The translations under genes were made by a program, and so were the position numbers. From Nakataea oryzae (lineage: Eukaryota; Ascomycota; Sordariomycetes; Magnaporthales; Magnaporthaceae): DNA of 64,000 bases. Shown here one piece after another: positions 51,417 through 62,146 of the stretch. Position 1 is the stretch's first letter, and each line of letters begins with the position of its first letter. The notes beneath the pieces are model-generated. The model did no database searches. It was not told the origin of the DNA and was given only the letters and a program-made list of their open reading frames with translations. The stretch spans positions 26,333 to 90,332 of the forward strand of contig PYSQ01000079.1 of assembly GCA_003049435.1 (NCBI GenBank), read 5' to 3'.

Positions 51417-53324
51417 ATGTCCGCCGTCCAGGACGAGAACTGCTCCTGCAGCCGGGAGCCCATTACCGTCGTTTTGCTGGGATGCACCCAGCATGGAAAG
51501 TCTTCTCTGATCAGATCGCTCTACGACTACGCCGGGCGCGGCCAAGCCGGGGATGCCGTCAAGGTCGGCAGCCACGGGAACGCATCCACAACAAAGGACT
51601 GCTCGGCGCACCACCTCACGGTCGAGCTTCGCGAGCACGTCCTCAAGGAAAAAGACGGCCGCATCCTCTCGGTCGAGTCGGAGGAGGACGTCGAGGATGC
51701 AGAGATGCTCATGGACGAATACATGCCCGACAACGACGACGACGAGGTGGGCCCACCGGTCGTCCACGAGATCAAGCAGACCGGGCAGCATTTCCATCTC
51801 CGCATCATCGACACCCCGGGGCTGGACGACAGCGACAACGCAAAGGCGGCCGGCAGGGTCGGGCTCAACTCGCACGTGAACGCCGTGGACGAGCGGCACA
51901 AGATGTCCATCTTCAGGGCCGTGGCTCGGGAGGGCAGGCTGAGCAGCGTCTGCTTCGTCGTCAGCACGGAGGAAAACCTCGGCGCCAACCTCCCCCGGAT
52001 GCTGCGCCAGTACAAGGAGCTCTTCACTGCCATGGGGGTGGGGTTCAAAGTATACTTTCTCCACACAAGGGTCAACCAGTACGACATGTGGAACAAGATG
52101 ACTGCTCGGCCGCTTGCTGTCAAGACCACCCTCGGCGACTGGAATGCGGAACACCACTTCATCAACAACCTCCCTGATGGGCTTGTCGGCGAATATCTGT
52201 CCCAAACCTCCCTCGCCGGCTTCCTCGCCAGTCTCTCTCAGGATGGTCCCCAGGCGGTCCAGCAGGGCGGCTATCCAAAGTCACAAGCCTACAAGGTCAT
52301 AGAGCAGCCCATCGTCGACGCCTTGCGCGCCGCGCTGGAGCTTTGGGAGGGAAAAACCAGAAGCCAGCAGAGAGAGATCGAGTGGACCGAGATCAAGAGG
52401 CAAGGGCTCGAGGCCCGCCATCGCAAGCAGATGGAGATATGGCGCAACATCGACCAAGAGTTCCGGCGGCTGGACACGTGCGAGGAGATCGAGATATGGC
52501 ACTTTCACGGGCATGCCGGCCACTTCATCTTCTGGCCCGCCAGGATCCACGTCAACCTGAACACCGACCACCCGATCCGCAACATCAAAAAGGACACGCC
52601 GGGCCACGCGCACTGGGAGGGCGCGCCGGACGACCACTGGCGGGGGAAGCGGCAGTTCAGCCAGTTCTTGGTCGCCAACGGGCCCTTCAGCCGCATCTGG
52701 ACCCAGGTCTGGCTCTACGGGTGGCGCAAGGACATGGAGGCCAGCCGCCTGGACGCGCTCCGCAGGGAGCGCGACGAGGCCTGGGCCGAGCAGGAGCGGA
52801 CAAAGGACGAGATGGACCGGGTTTGCGGGCAGGTGGCGCGGGCGAGGCGCGCAATGGAGGCGCTGGAGAGGAGGCGCGACGGCACGGCGGCCCGGATCGC
52901 GGCCCTGCAGCGGGAGCAGATCCCGCTCGACGTGGTCGAGAGCAGGGGCCACTACATCGCGAGCGCCAGCCCCATCAGCTACGCGTACGGCCTGGGGGCG
53001 ACGCAGGATCTGGTCGCGCTGTCCCTCTTGCCGACGGCCTTTGATGGCGCGGCCAGGGCGGCCGCCATGGCGAGGTATCGCGCCAAGAAGGACGAGCTGG
53101 AAAAGGACGCGGAGGAGGTGGCAGCTTACAAGGCCGCAGAAGCCATGGTGCGCGTTGTGCTGGCGAGGGACGTGCGCAGGCCTGGCGCCTTTGCCAGCTT
53201 GACCATGGCGATCGAGAAATTCGGACCCGAAAGTCAGGATGTGTGGGACTGCGTGTTCTACGAGCTGAAGGAATGCTATAGCAAAGACCCTCAAAATTGG
53301 GAGAAATTCCTGGAGGTGCTATAA
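51417..53324 (+). CDS. Septin/AIG1-like P-loop GTPase 3 with coiled coils
   Basis: Single exon, 635 residues from ATG 51417 (the frame extends upstream only to a TTG). ITVVLLGCTQHGKSSLIRSL contains G1 (22-30). A long acidic insertion (EEDVEDAEMLMDEYMPDNDD, 90-109) precedes HLRIIDTPGLDDSDN with G3 (132-138). The G4 position reads FLHTRVNQYD. From about 330 a helical part (REIEWTEIKRQGLEARH) leads to a His/Trp-rich middle (IWHFHGHAGHFIFWP, then HWEGAPDDHWRGKRQ) and a coiled coil (RRERDEAWAEQERTKDEMD; VARARRAMEALERRRDG). A final helical domain ends WEKFLEVL. The layout equals that of GTPases 1 and 2, but sequence identity outside G motifs is low. Possible links: septin, GIMAP, IRG or dynamin relatives. 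Function is unknown. Confidence 0.9.
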   Translation: MSAVQDENCSCSREPITVVLLGCTQHGKSSLIRSLYDYAGRGQAGDAVKVGSHGNASTTKDCSAHHLTVELREHVLKEKDGRILSVESEEDVEDAEMLMDEYMPDNDDDEVGPPVVHEIKQTGQHFHLRIIDTPGLDDSDNAKAAGRVGLNSHVNAVDERHKMSIFRAVAREGRLSSVCFVVSTEENLGANLPRMLRQYKELFTAMGVGFKVYFLHTRVNQYDMWNKMTARPLAVKTTLGDWNAEHHFINNLPDGLVGEYLSQTSLAGFLASLSQDGPQAVQQGGYPKSQAYKVIEQPIVDALRAALELWEGKTRSQQREIEWTEIKRQGLEARHRKQMEIWRNIDQEFRRLDTCEEIEIWHFHGHAGHFIFWPARIHVNLNTDHPIRNIKKDTPGHAHWEGAPDDHWRGKRQFSQFLVANGPFSRIWTQVWLYGWRKDMEASRLDALRRERDEAWAEQERTKDEMDRVCGQVARARRAMEALERRRDGTAARIAALQREQIPLDVVESRGHYIASASPISYAYGLGATQDLVALSLLPTAFDGAARAAAMARYRAKKDELEKDAEEVAAYKAAEAMVRVVLARDVRRPGAFASLTMAIEKFGPESQDVWDCVFYELKECYSKDPQNWEKFLEVL

Positions 53325-53491
53325 GCAGGGGGGCCCTTTTCCTTTGTGCTAGTGGATGCGTGCAGCCTCCTTGTATCAATCGAGATTGCATAATCGGTTT
53401 GGTGCATCACCCACTCACATATCCCCAGGCAAGCATTTTTGTGTTTTTGGCACGGTCGGGAGGACGGACGAGCTTGGAGATTAATAGCAAA

Positions 53492-54458
53492 TCAGAGAAG
53501 CGACTTGGGAGGGTCCCAGCGGGTGCCGTGGCCAAAGCCAATGACGGCGTCCTCCATCTTGAAGCCAAACTGCCACCTCCCCAGCCCGGGCCAAAAGTTC
53601 TCGGCGGGCGGCGCCGCTCCGCCCTGCTGCTGGAGCTGCTCCTCGGGCTGCTTGAGGTCGAACCACATCAGCCTGGTGCGCGGCGAGTAGATGTCGGGCA
53701 GGATGCTGGCCCACTGCTTGGTGCCGGGCAGCTCGCCCTGGCTGGACGCCGGCGCCTCGGGAAGGGGCGGGTAGACCATGGTGGAGTCGATGCCGAGGTA
53801 CTTGAGGACGGACCACGACAGCGGGAACGAGGGCGCGAGCGCCACCGGCTTGATGGTGGCCTGGAAGAAGGGCTTGGTGCTGGGCTTTGCTTCGGCCGCG
53901 TCGCCCTCGGTGTCGTGCGGGAACACCTGCACCGTCGAGGAGCCGTCCTGGTTCTCGGTCCACTTGAAGGCGGCGAGGTGCTTTGGGATGTTCCAGTCTG
54001 TTTGGTGGGTTCTCAAGGTAAGCATATAGGCCCGACCCGCTTCAGGCAGCAACACCAAGGGAAGGGGTCAACCAGGAATGATGCCTACTCTTCCTCCCGT
54101 TCCAGCACGTGTGCTTCTGCGACACGTAGATGCGCGTGATCCTGGCGTTGCGCTTGGTCTCGCGCTTGCCGTCCTTGCCGTCGACGGCGTACTCGAAGAA
54201 GCCCGGGGCCAGGATCAGCTCGTCGTAGGGCCCGACGGGCGTCTCGGTGTAGCGGATGATCTGGATCATGGACATGCCGCCCAGGGGCTTGCCGTTCTGG
54301 GGTCCCGCGAACTCGGACCCGGCCTCCAGCGGCGAGTAGGCGATGTGCGCCGGGAGGCCGTCGGCGGCCTGCTTCTTGCCGACCCAGAAGGCGAAGGAGT
54401 AGATGCTCCCCTTGAGGGTCCACGGGGGCGGCGCGATCTTGATATCCTCGGCGCTCAT
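53492..54458 (-). CDS. Acetoacetate decarboxylase-like fungal protein
   Basis: Exons 54089-54458 and 53492-53997 join as WNGRK|NWNIPKHLAAF (91-nt intron), 291 residues. ATG 54458 gives MSAEDIKIAPPPWTLKGSIY. The sequence shows the layout of the fungal acetoacetate-decarboxylase superfamily: YSPLEAGSEF, GGMSMIQIIRYTETPVGPYD, ELILAPGFFEYAV, RITRIYVSQKHTCWNGRK, WNIPKHLA, and a C-terminal NFWPGLGRW. The catalytic Lys of bacterial ADC cannot be identified with certainty, so decarboxylase activity is not assured; a related lyase or binding role is possible. It has no signal peptide. It lies tail-to-tail with GTPase 3 with about 167 bp between stops. Confidence 0.8.
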
Positions 54459-55136
54459 TGTGGAGGCGTTTTGCCCGCGAGGACTTTTTCTGGGTGTTTT
54501 TTTTCCTGTTGTTGTTTTCACGTGTGACCTTGGTCTCGGCCTGTGCAGCTTAAGCGGAGCTCTCTGAATCGCCGTAGGCAGGGCTGCGAGTTCAATCTAG
54601 AAGGCAGCCGGAACGCTTCTCTGCACCCAAACTCGGCTTCGGATCGTGGTCTTGAGAGAGTTGGAATACCGGATTGCATTGAACGTTGGGATTGATGGAA
54701 GGAAGTGCTCGGAACGCACTGACGTAGCCCCTTCCCCTCCCCGTTGCGCGTGCCTCGGCTCCTGGAGATGGGGTCGTCCCAGGAGATGGGTCCCTGGAGA
54801 TGGAGTCTGTTCGGTTCGGATGACTAAACATCCCACACTGCCGGAACCGGTAACCACCACGTCGTGCGGATGGAACCCACCCCGACAGGGAGGAGCGACC
54901 AGCTTGCCGCATTCGGCAAGAGGCACTTCCTCTCCATGCGTACGCTTTCTTTTAGATGCGACCGCTGGCCGTGTGCACTGCAGTTGGGCTTGCTCCTTGT
55001 CACTTCGTCGGCCATGCTGCACCTCTGTGGCATCCCTTTGGCTCCAGCTCAAGGCGCCGGAAAGCGCCAGCACCTCAATTCGTTTGCTCGAGGCTGCGAG
55101 CTGCCTCCTCTAGCCTACATGGGATCCCCCGCTTCT
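54459..55136. other. Intergenic between two minus-strand genes
   Basis: 678 bp; promoter of the ADC-like gene and 3' flank of the sugar transporter. Nothing else recognised. Confidence 0.5.
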
Positions 55137-56892
55137 TCATTTCTCCGCGCCGCCCTCCCTGTGCTGCCACACCCCCGCGTTGTCGCTGCTTGAGCCGCGC
55201 TTGCCAGCCTCGGGCCTGGTCTCCTCGTCAAAGGGGACCAGCAGCTCGCCGTTCTTTCCGTAGTGTCGCGGCTCGATCTCTGCCTGGCGCACGACGTCGA
55301 AGACGCCCCTGGCGCCCTTCACCTTGTGGAAGATGGCGTCCATCTCCTCGAGGGAGCGGTACGCAGTCTCGGGGAAGAAGAAGTACACGCACGGGACCAT
55401 GAAGGCGTTGATGACGGCGAAGATTATGTACGTCTGGTACCCTATGGTGTTGAACGAGACGGGCGTGATCATGACGACCTGGCAACGGCTGTCAGCGTAG
55501 GCTCGGGATGGCTTGCGACAGGTCTCAGGGCTGGACAGCTACTTACCAAAAAGTTGAAGATCCAGTTGGCCGACGTCGACAGCGCGTTTGCCGGCGCCCT
55601 GATGCGAAGAGGCACAATCTCGGCCGGATACAGCCACGTCATGCCCAGCCACCCAACGGCAAAGAAGGTGTTGAACACAAACAGGAACACGATTCCCGTG
55701 ATCTGGTACGGATACTCGTTCCTCGACCCGACGGCCGCAAGAATCGCCATGGTCGCTGCCTGCCCCACGGCGCCGAACAGCATCAGCTTGCGCCGGCCGA
55801 CGCGCTCGACGAGAAAGACGGCAGGCCACGAGGCTAGGAAGTATTCGGTCCCGTTGAGGGCGGCCAGCAGACGAGACATGAAGTCGGACATGCCGAGGCG
55901 CGAGTAGATGACGGCGGCGTAGTACGTGATGAGATTGATGCCCGAGATCTGCTGGAACATCTGGTTGACGTATGCCAACAGCGTGCGGTGAAGGTGGCGG
56001 TCCTTGTCCATGGTGAACAGGTCTGCAAAGCTCCCCTTGGACATCTCCTCGATCGTCTCCTTGATAACTCGGTACTCGGTCTGGACATACTCGGCGTCCA
56101 CGGGCAGGTCTGCAATGGCGCCTATCACCTCCTTGGCCTCGTCGTGGTGGTCCTTGAGGATGAGCCAGCGCGGCGACTCGGGGAGGTTCCATACAAAGGC
56201 CAGGATGAGGATGCAAAAGAAGACCTGGAACGCCAGCGGGAAGCGCCAGGCCACCGAGGTGGGGAAGAAGGAGAAGCCGAGGTCGACCCAGTACGAGATC
56301 ATGACGCCGCAGGTGATGAGCGCACCCTCGATCATGACGAGCTTGCCGCGCTTGTGGGCGCTGCACGTCTCGGACTGCCACGTGGGCACCGTGGACGTGT
56401 TTGCGCCGTTGCCCAGCCCCGTGATGATGCGCCCGATGACGAAGTGGTCGAGCCGGAACGCGGTCGACTGCAGGACCGCGCCCACCACCATGACGGCGGT
56501 GCCGAGCATGATCATGCGCTTGCGGCCCAGCGGGTTGCTGATCCAGATGGCGATGATGGCGCCGAGGAAGCAGCCCAGGTTGTACGACGCGATCGCGATG
56601 CCCTGGTTGGTGGCCCGGCGCGCCGACTCGCCCGGGTCGATGCCATCTTCCTCGGGGTTGATGGATGGGAACTGCTGCAGGAAAACAGGGAGGGTGAGGA
56701 TCCCTCCCATGACGCCCTGGTCTGTGACAAGCAAACAACGCCTGTTAGCATGCCCACCGACCAGACCAAAAAGGATTCGGGACGACATGATGAGCATCGC
56801 CTACCATATCCAAAGAGCAGGAAGTCGCAGCCTGCAATGGTGCTGATGGCCCAGTTGAGGCTTTTGCCTCGCAAGCCAAAGTATTTCCCCAT
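55137..56892 (-). CDS. MFS sugar transporter (hexose transporter family)
   Basis: Proton-coupled uptake of a sugar across the plasma membrane. Exons 56805-56892, 55547-56721 and 55137-55478 join as FGYG->GYDQGVMGGIL and NFL|VVMITP to 534 residues with 12 predicted membrane helices. Signatures: LLFGYDQGVMGG in TM1, NPLGRKRMIMLG (G-R-(K/R) loop), VIGRIITGLGNGANTSTVP, the PESPRWLI motif after TM6, VNQMFQQISGINLITYYA in TM7 (QQxSGxN), ERVGRRKLML, and FFFPETAYRSLEEMD after TM12. The C-terminus is hydrophilic. Introns are 83 and 68 nt. The YY in LITYYAAVIY is typical. The specific sugar cannot be told; relatives carry lactose/cellobiose, quinate or hexoses. Confidence 0.95.
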
Positions 56893-57740
56893 CTTCGTCG
56901 TGGGGCAGCCAGCCGGGAGAGGGGAGGAGGACAGGAACAACAGAAACAAAGCGGGAAAAAGCACGACTGCGACGCTGCGTGAGCGAGGGGGACTTGGCCA
57001 ACACCCCGCGGGGAGCAGGCCGACATTTAAACCCGCGGGCAAGACACGCCAGGCCTGCCAGGCCTCGCCCACCCACGATCGAGTGCCGGGACGACGGCGC
57101 AAGTCTGGTCCTCTCCACCAGCACCAGGCCCAAACGAGCCCCGGAAACGCGCGCGCCCTGATGGCGCGTTGGCCGAGGGGGCTTTTGCGGGGGTTTTGCG
57201 GGGGCCTGCTGTACTGCCGATCCCCCGCTGACGTCAAACCCCCGCCCAGGCGGGGGCTGCGCGGGCCACTGCAGCGGCCCCTAACTGCCGCCCGCGGGCC
57301 GAAAAAACTTGGAACTGGCCGCGTCTCGCGAGTCAGCGCCCGACGTCGGCCCTTGGCCTTGGTCTCTCCCCCCCAAAGTGAGGGGACAAACCACGTCGGC
57401 AACTTCGGCGATGGTCTTGGCCCGGGTGCTGTCAGGCCAGGACCAAGGCTGTGTGAGTGGCCCTGCCTTACTCGCGGGCCCGGTGCTGTGTCTGACGTCT
57501 CGCCGCAAAAGCGCCCCCTCGTGCTGTCGAGTGCGTTGCAAGGTTGGAGCGGTGCAAAAGCCTGCGGTTTGTGTAGGTTTCCAGCCATTTTTGAATCTAC
57601 ATTCAAACTTCCACAGCCCTAATCATTATGCACTAATACAATGGTGCAGTGCCGCGTGAGAGAGTCTAGACTGGCAGCTTTCAGAACTTGGCCACATGGT
57701 TGTGGATCAGAGCCCAGCTTTCGGTTTCCACTTGGCGGAC
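56893..57740. other. Intergenic, very GC-rich with G/C runs
   Basis: 848 bp holding the sugar transporter promoter. The part 57160-57300 has many CCCGC/GCGGG strings (GGGGGCTTTTGCGGGGGTTTTGCGGGGGCC), possible regulator sites (CreA-type SYGGRG matches). No gene. Confidence 0.5.
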
Positions 57741-59746
57741 TCATCTCTCATAATTTAGCCATTGTGCATCACACATATCGATGATCCAAACCATCGTCCG
57801 ACCATTACGGTCTAACATAAGGCTCAAACTGAGGGGCCGCCGGCTTGAGGTGTTAGTAACTATCAACCTCCGGGGCGGTTTTCCATCGACGCCTCGTGCC
57901 TCTGCGAAGGTCATCACGGCAGACTGCTCTCCGACGTGCTTCTCGAATATGTCTTTCGGGTTGAACTCTTGCGTCAACGACGACTTGAAAATTACTAGAG
58001 ATTCAGGTGCCGGGTCCGCAGCTGTTTCGGGCTCGGCGGCTTTGCTCTGGCTTGTGTAGGGCGACTTTCTATCGAAGAAAATTTCGAAGTACTGTGGGTG
58101 GGATTCATTTTTGTAGAAAAAGCATAGGCGGATGAAATTTTCTGCCGGGCCTGCAACGATAAATGGCTTCCGCGATGATGATTCCGAGTACGGCTGGCGG
58201 AAAAGGACGGGTTTCCCATTGATATGACGGGAAACCCATACCAGTCCTAATTTCGCGTCACAACAGGTATCAGGCCGATTACAGCGGATAAAAAAGCCCT
58301 GAATGGAGTATAATTATGGTTAATTTGCTATTCCCAACGTCCATCCAGCGGCATGGCCAAGTCCTCATTGGAATCGTGGAAGGAAGCATCAAACAAAAGT
58401 AGTGGCACCAAGTTTCGGAGATAGACGCTATAATCAAAGACATGCAAGTACAGCCATCGCATGCAACTCACATATTGACATCGGGATGATTTCTTGAATT
58501 CGTATCGAAATCTTTCGGTATAGCCATATCGAATATCCGAGAAAAGCTTCCGAAGAGAGACGTTGCCCTTGTAAGCAGTGATGATTTTCTCTTCAGATTT
58601 TCTGTTTGAAAACTTCACGACTTTGGAATATGTTTCGCTTGGCCTTGCGCGGGCATATCTGTTGTTCTCGAGCTCTTCTAGGTAAATGCAAGCATTATAG
58701 CCTCTCGAGTTTTTGTAGCTGAGGGGGAGGAGGGCCGTGCCGCCGATCCAAGCATCTGTTGAGAAGTCGATCAAGTTCCCTGAATAGCGGACCCCTCTAT
58801 TGTCAACAGCAAAAGCGCCGCTGGGTGACAAAAGGTCCAAGTGTGGCCTGGTTCCCAGCAGGTACTTGGGAATCTCGGCGCGGCGGAATATGTAGTATTC
58901 GGGGTCACGGAAGTGGGCAAATTCGGAAGGGGAATCCGCCAGCATTCCTCGCAAGGCCCACGGCTCGACAAATCCCCGAGGTGGAGAGCACCAAAGGAAC
59001 AGTGTGTCATCTTCATGCTGGCGCAAAATCTCCTCCTGCAGTCGAAGAAAGGCCTTTGCTTCCTCTCCGTAGATCAGCGGCATGCTGATATCAACCAAAC
59101 CCAGGAGGCTGTATGCAACGTCCTCGGGCCGTGTTGTTTCGCGGCCAGCAGCCCAGCTGAGTCGGACTCCGACTGGATAGTCTAGAGCGGAATTTTCACC
59201 AAGCAAGACCTCCTCAGGAATCCCTGTGATTAGAGAGAGCTCTTGCGCGAAAATAGCCCGAGAGCCAGTGAGTTCCCAGTTTTTCGTGTAGAGTTCAACT
59301 TGTTTGGGGGATATGAGCTCTTGCAGGGTCCAACCGCGTCGGAACCAGCGGCTGCTTGCGAAAGCAGAACCAGCGTCGAAATAGGAGCCTCGCGTTAGCG
59401 TGTCCGATGGTGTTTCGGACACGTCATCGAGATATGCGAAGCAGACTTCTGAGCGCCCGTACCAGGCATACATGGAGTTGATGGCCTCGCTGAGCTCGGC
59501 GCTGCTGGACTTGTCGATGCAACATGTGTCGACCCATACGTATCTGTAAAGGCACTCCGCGGAGAGCTTGCACAAGGCCTCGATCTTGCGCCAGCCGCGT
59601 TTGCGGGTGCGCAGAAGGGGGTCGGGATGGGTGAAGTCGGCAAATGTGACCTCCTCGGGGCCCCAGGTGTGAGACAGAATGGCGTAGGCTGGAGGGTCAA
59701 CCATGAACTCCTCCAGCTGCATAGATTCGACGTTGATGAGCCACAT
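57741..59746 (-). CDS. HET-domain protein (HET-E-type N-terminus), two exons
   Basis: Probable heterokaryon-incompatibility/cell-death protein. ATG 59746 gives MWLINVESMQLEEFMVDPP then YAILSHTWG (residues 21-29), the standard start of the HETE1-like HET domain. It continues YRYVWVDTCCIDKSSSAELSEAINSMYAWY, CFAYLDDVSE, SRWFRRGWTLQELISP, then DVAYSLLGLVDISMPLIYGE. The first frame stops at 58328, but a consensus GTGAGT donor at 58471 and a TTAAC...CATTCAG acceptor at 58300 join phase 0 (CQY|GFFIRC) to a further open frame ending at 57741. So I propose exons 58472-59746 and 57741-58298 (610 residues, 173-nt intron). The second exon encodes a conserved-looking WVSRHINGKPVLFRQPY and WIIDMCDAQWLNYER. 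No NACHT or WD repeats. The last part is of unknown role. Confidence 0.87.
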
Positions 59747-60200
59747 TGTGCTGAGTGTCTCGGGAGGAGAGATAAAGCCAAGTTTGGAGGGATTTGCGTC
59801 GATGAGAATGATAGGGGACGGAAGTTTGGTATACGAAGCTTGACGATGGACTTTGCTATTGAGGCAAAGAAGAGGAAAGAAAGAGTAGCTGACCAAAAAC
59901 CATATTTCCGTCGGGCTGGGGCGTTCACAAGTACTAGGAATCCAGCAAGTGCGCCCCGTGGTGCGGGGTTGCGGAAAAAAAGGCCTTGGCCCCTTCATTC
60001 GTTGGAAAGTGCATTTTTAGGTAGGCTGCAGCCTGCTTCGTCTATTTTGGGAGGGTGGCATGCTCAGATACTACTGGCCCAGCTCGTGTTTAGAGACACG
60101 TCTATTGTCGCTGATCAGGTGGTGACAGTAAGCCAATCCTGGACCTATGAAAATAAAGAAGAAAAGAAAAAAAATATGCCATTCCTGCCAGCAGGCCGAC
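59747..60200. other. Intergenic between two minus-strand genes
   Basis: 454 bp; promoter/leader of the HET gene and 3' flank of the regulator gene. Nothing else recognised. Confidence 0.5.
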
Positions 60201-62146
60201 CTACCAACTCAAAATCGACCTCGCCTTTTGATCCTGAACAGAACCGATCCACAGGAACCCCCGCAGCAAAGCCCGCGCCTCGTCCCACGAGCCTATGCCG
60301 CAGTAGCCCAGGTTATCCGCCAGCGTCGCGCGCAGCAGCCCGCCCTCGTCCAGGTCCAGGTCCAGGACCGCCACGCCGGCCGTGACGAGCAGCCACACGA
60401 GCGCGGGCGGCGGCAGCAGCCAGGCCAGGGCCGGGCGGGCCAGCTCGCGGCGCAGGCGGGCGGCCAGGTGGTCGTAGCGCACGTCGAGGGCGCCCCAGGG
60501 CAGGAGGCAAAAGGCGGCGAAGGCGAGCATGCCCAGGCGCAGGGCCTCGTCGGGCGTGCCCGGCGCCAGGCGCGTGTCGACCAGGCGGTACATGTAGGCG
60601 GCCACGCAGCGCATGTAGAGCTGCGACGTGATGCGGTGGCGGCCCTGCGAGGCGGCCGACAGGTCGACGACGGCGCAAAAGTCGGACATCTCGCGCCACA
60701 GCCGGCCCAGCTCCGGGTCGTCGATGGCGAGGTCGGTGGGTGGTGGTGGTGGTGGTGGTGTTGGTGCGCCGCCGCTGGTGAGGAACAGTCCGCCCGCGGC
60801 CGGGTCGCGCAGCTTGAGCATGTGTGTGAGGTCTGGGTATTCCAGGTACATGTCCTCCTCGCCTGGACACGACTCTGGGAGCACCGCAGGCAGCCCGGTA
60901 GCGATTGCGACGGCCAAATCGCACCTGTCGCAAGACTGTCAGCCAAAAAAGGCCCCTATCCTACTGATTATCACAAAAACGAGGAACAGGCGGCGCAATT
61001 GTATCCTGCCTTACCTCATAATCTCCAGCAGCGGCCTGGGCGACGGCCAAAACGACCGCACCCCGCCACGGAGCATGACGAGCCGCCCCAGGCCCTCAGT
61101 GTGGACGCGGGCCGAGGCGTTGTCGCCCGTGGTGATGCAGTGCCACGCCAGCATCATGGCGCACATGATGGTGCTGGTCGAGAGCCTGACGCGCTCCTCG
61201 GCCTCGTCGAGCCGCCGGCGGAGCGCCGTGACGGCGCGCGCGGCGTGCACCCTCGACAGCTGGCCCATCTCGGCGCGGCAGCGGCTGTCGGGCGGCAGCA
61301 CCGCCTGCCAGGCCCGGGCCGCGCCCGAGATGGCCGAGTGCAGGTATGCCGGGTCCGCGACGATGGGCACAATGTACGTGCGTGCCGTCTTCTCGAACGA
61401 GAGGCACGCGTGCAGCGGGAAGGCGTTGGGGAGCGAGATTTGCTGGTAGACTTTTGTTGTGGGGCCGCCGCCCCAGAGGTGTTAGCGCCTTTGTTTGCCA
61501 TGTTGGCGCGGGTACTCCCGCCTTGCGAGTGCGACTCTCTCTCTCCCTCTCTACCTGCCGATGGCACGGTAGTGTTGGATCTGGGGAGGGGAGGGGGACA
61601 GGGGATGGGGCAAGCGTCCGAGGGTGGGTTCAGGGGGCTCGTGCGGGACCGGCTACTCACATTGCAGGAAGAGCGCCACAGAACGCAGCTGAACGTCGGG
61701 CGGCAGGGTCAGGGCCTCCAGCACATGCCCGAATGCCGGCGGGACCGTCACATCTCCCACGCATCGCACCCAGGGGCCGCCACATGCCGGGTCGCCTGCG
61801 TCCCCGTGGGAGCGGACCGCCATGATAGCGTCCCGGCAACCGCCCGTGGCGCCGCCGTCTGCAGCAGGCCTCCTCGGAGCGCCTTCCGCTTTAGGGGAGC
61901 ACGGGGCAGGGTTGCGAGGCGGCCGTACTTTGCCCGTGTTCTTGCCCAGCATCACATGCCTCCGGATGAGCTTCCGCGTCTCCGGGTCCGCCCTCCCTGT
62001 GGCAGCAGGGTCCATGACGAACCGTAGGCCGCCCGCTGCACCGTGCAGACCAGCAGCATTGTTAGTTTCGGCATCTCCCGCATGCATGTATGGCCCTCGG
62101 GCGGGCATGCCCACTGACCTGGACGGGACGTCGTGGCGGGAGCCAT
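60201..62146 (-). CDS. Fungal-specific transcription factor-like protein without zinc cluster
   Basis: Exons 62119-62146, 61661-62035, 61015-61450 and 60201-60924 join in phase to 520 residues. The short first exon MAPATTSRP joins AGGLRFVMDPAAT. The early DPETRKLIRRHVMLGKNTGKVRP is the basic motif seen at the N-terminus of many ascomycete regulator-like proteins of the fungal-specific transcription factor 2 group. Later parts are helical: ADPAYLHSAISGAARAW, VRLSTSTIMCAMMLAWHC, HTEGLGRLVMLRGGV, and MRCDLAVAIATGLPAVLP, as in the middle homology region of Zn2Cys6 factors. A Pro run (TPPPPPPPTD) is encoded by a GGT repeat. No Zn2Cys6 (CxxC) motif is found, so DNA binding is uncertain. Introns are 83, 210 and 90 nt. 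Target genes are unknown. Confidence 0.85.

Noticed and set aside
55988..57622. 544-codon plus-strand frame
   Set aside because: Antisense to the sugar transporter and its GC-rich promoter; not protein-like.
60147..62027. 626-codon plus-strand frame over the regulator gene
   Set aside because: Antisense shadow; Arg/Gln/His-rich without hydrophobic core, while the minus strand has phased exons.
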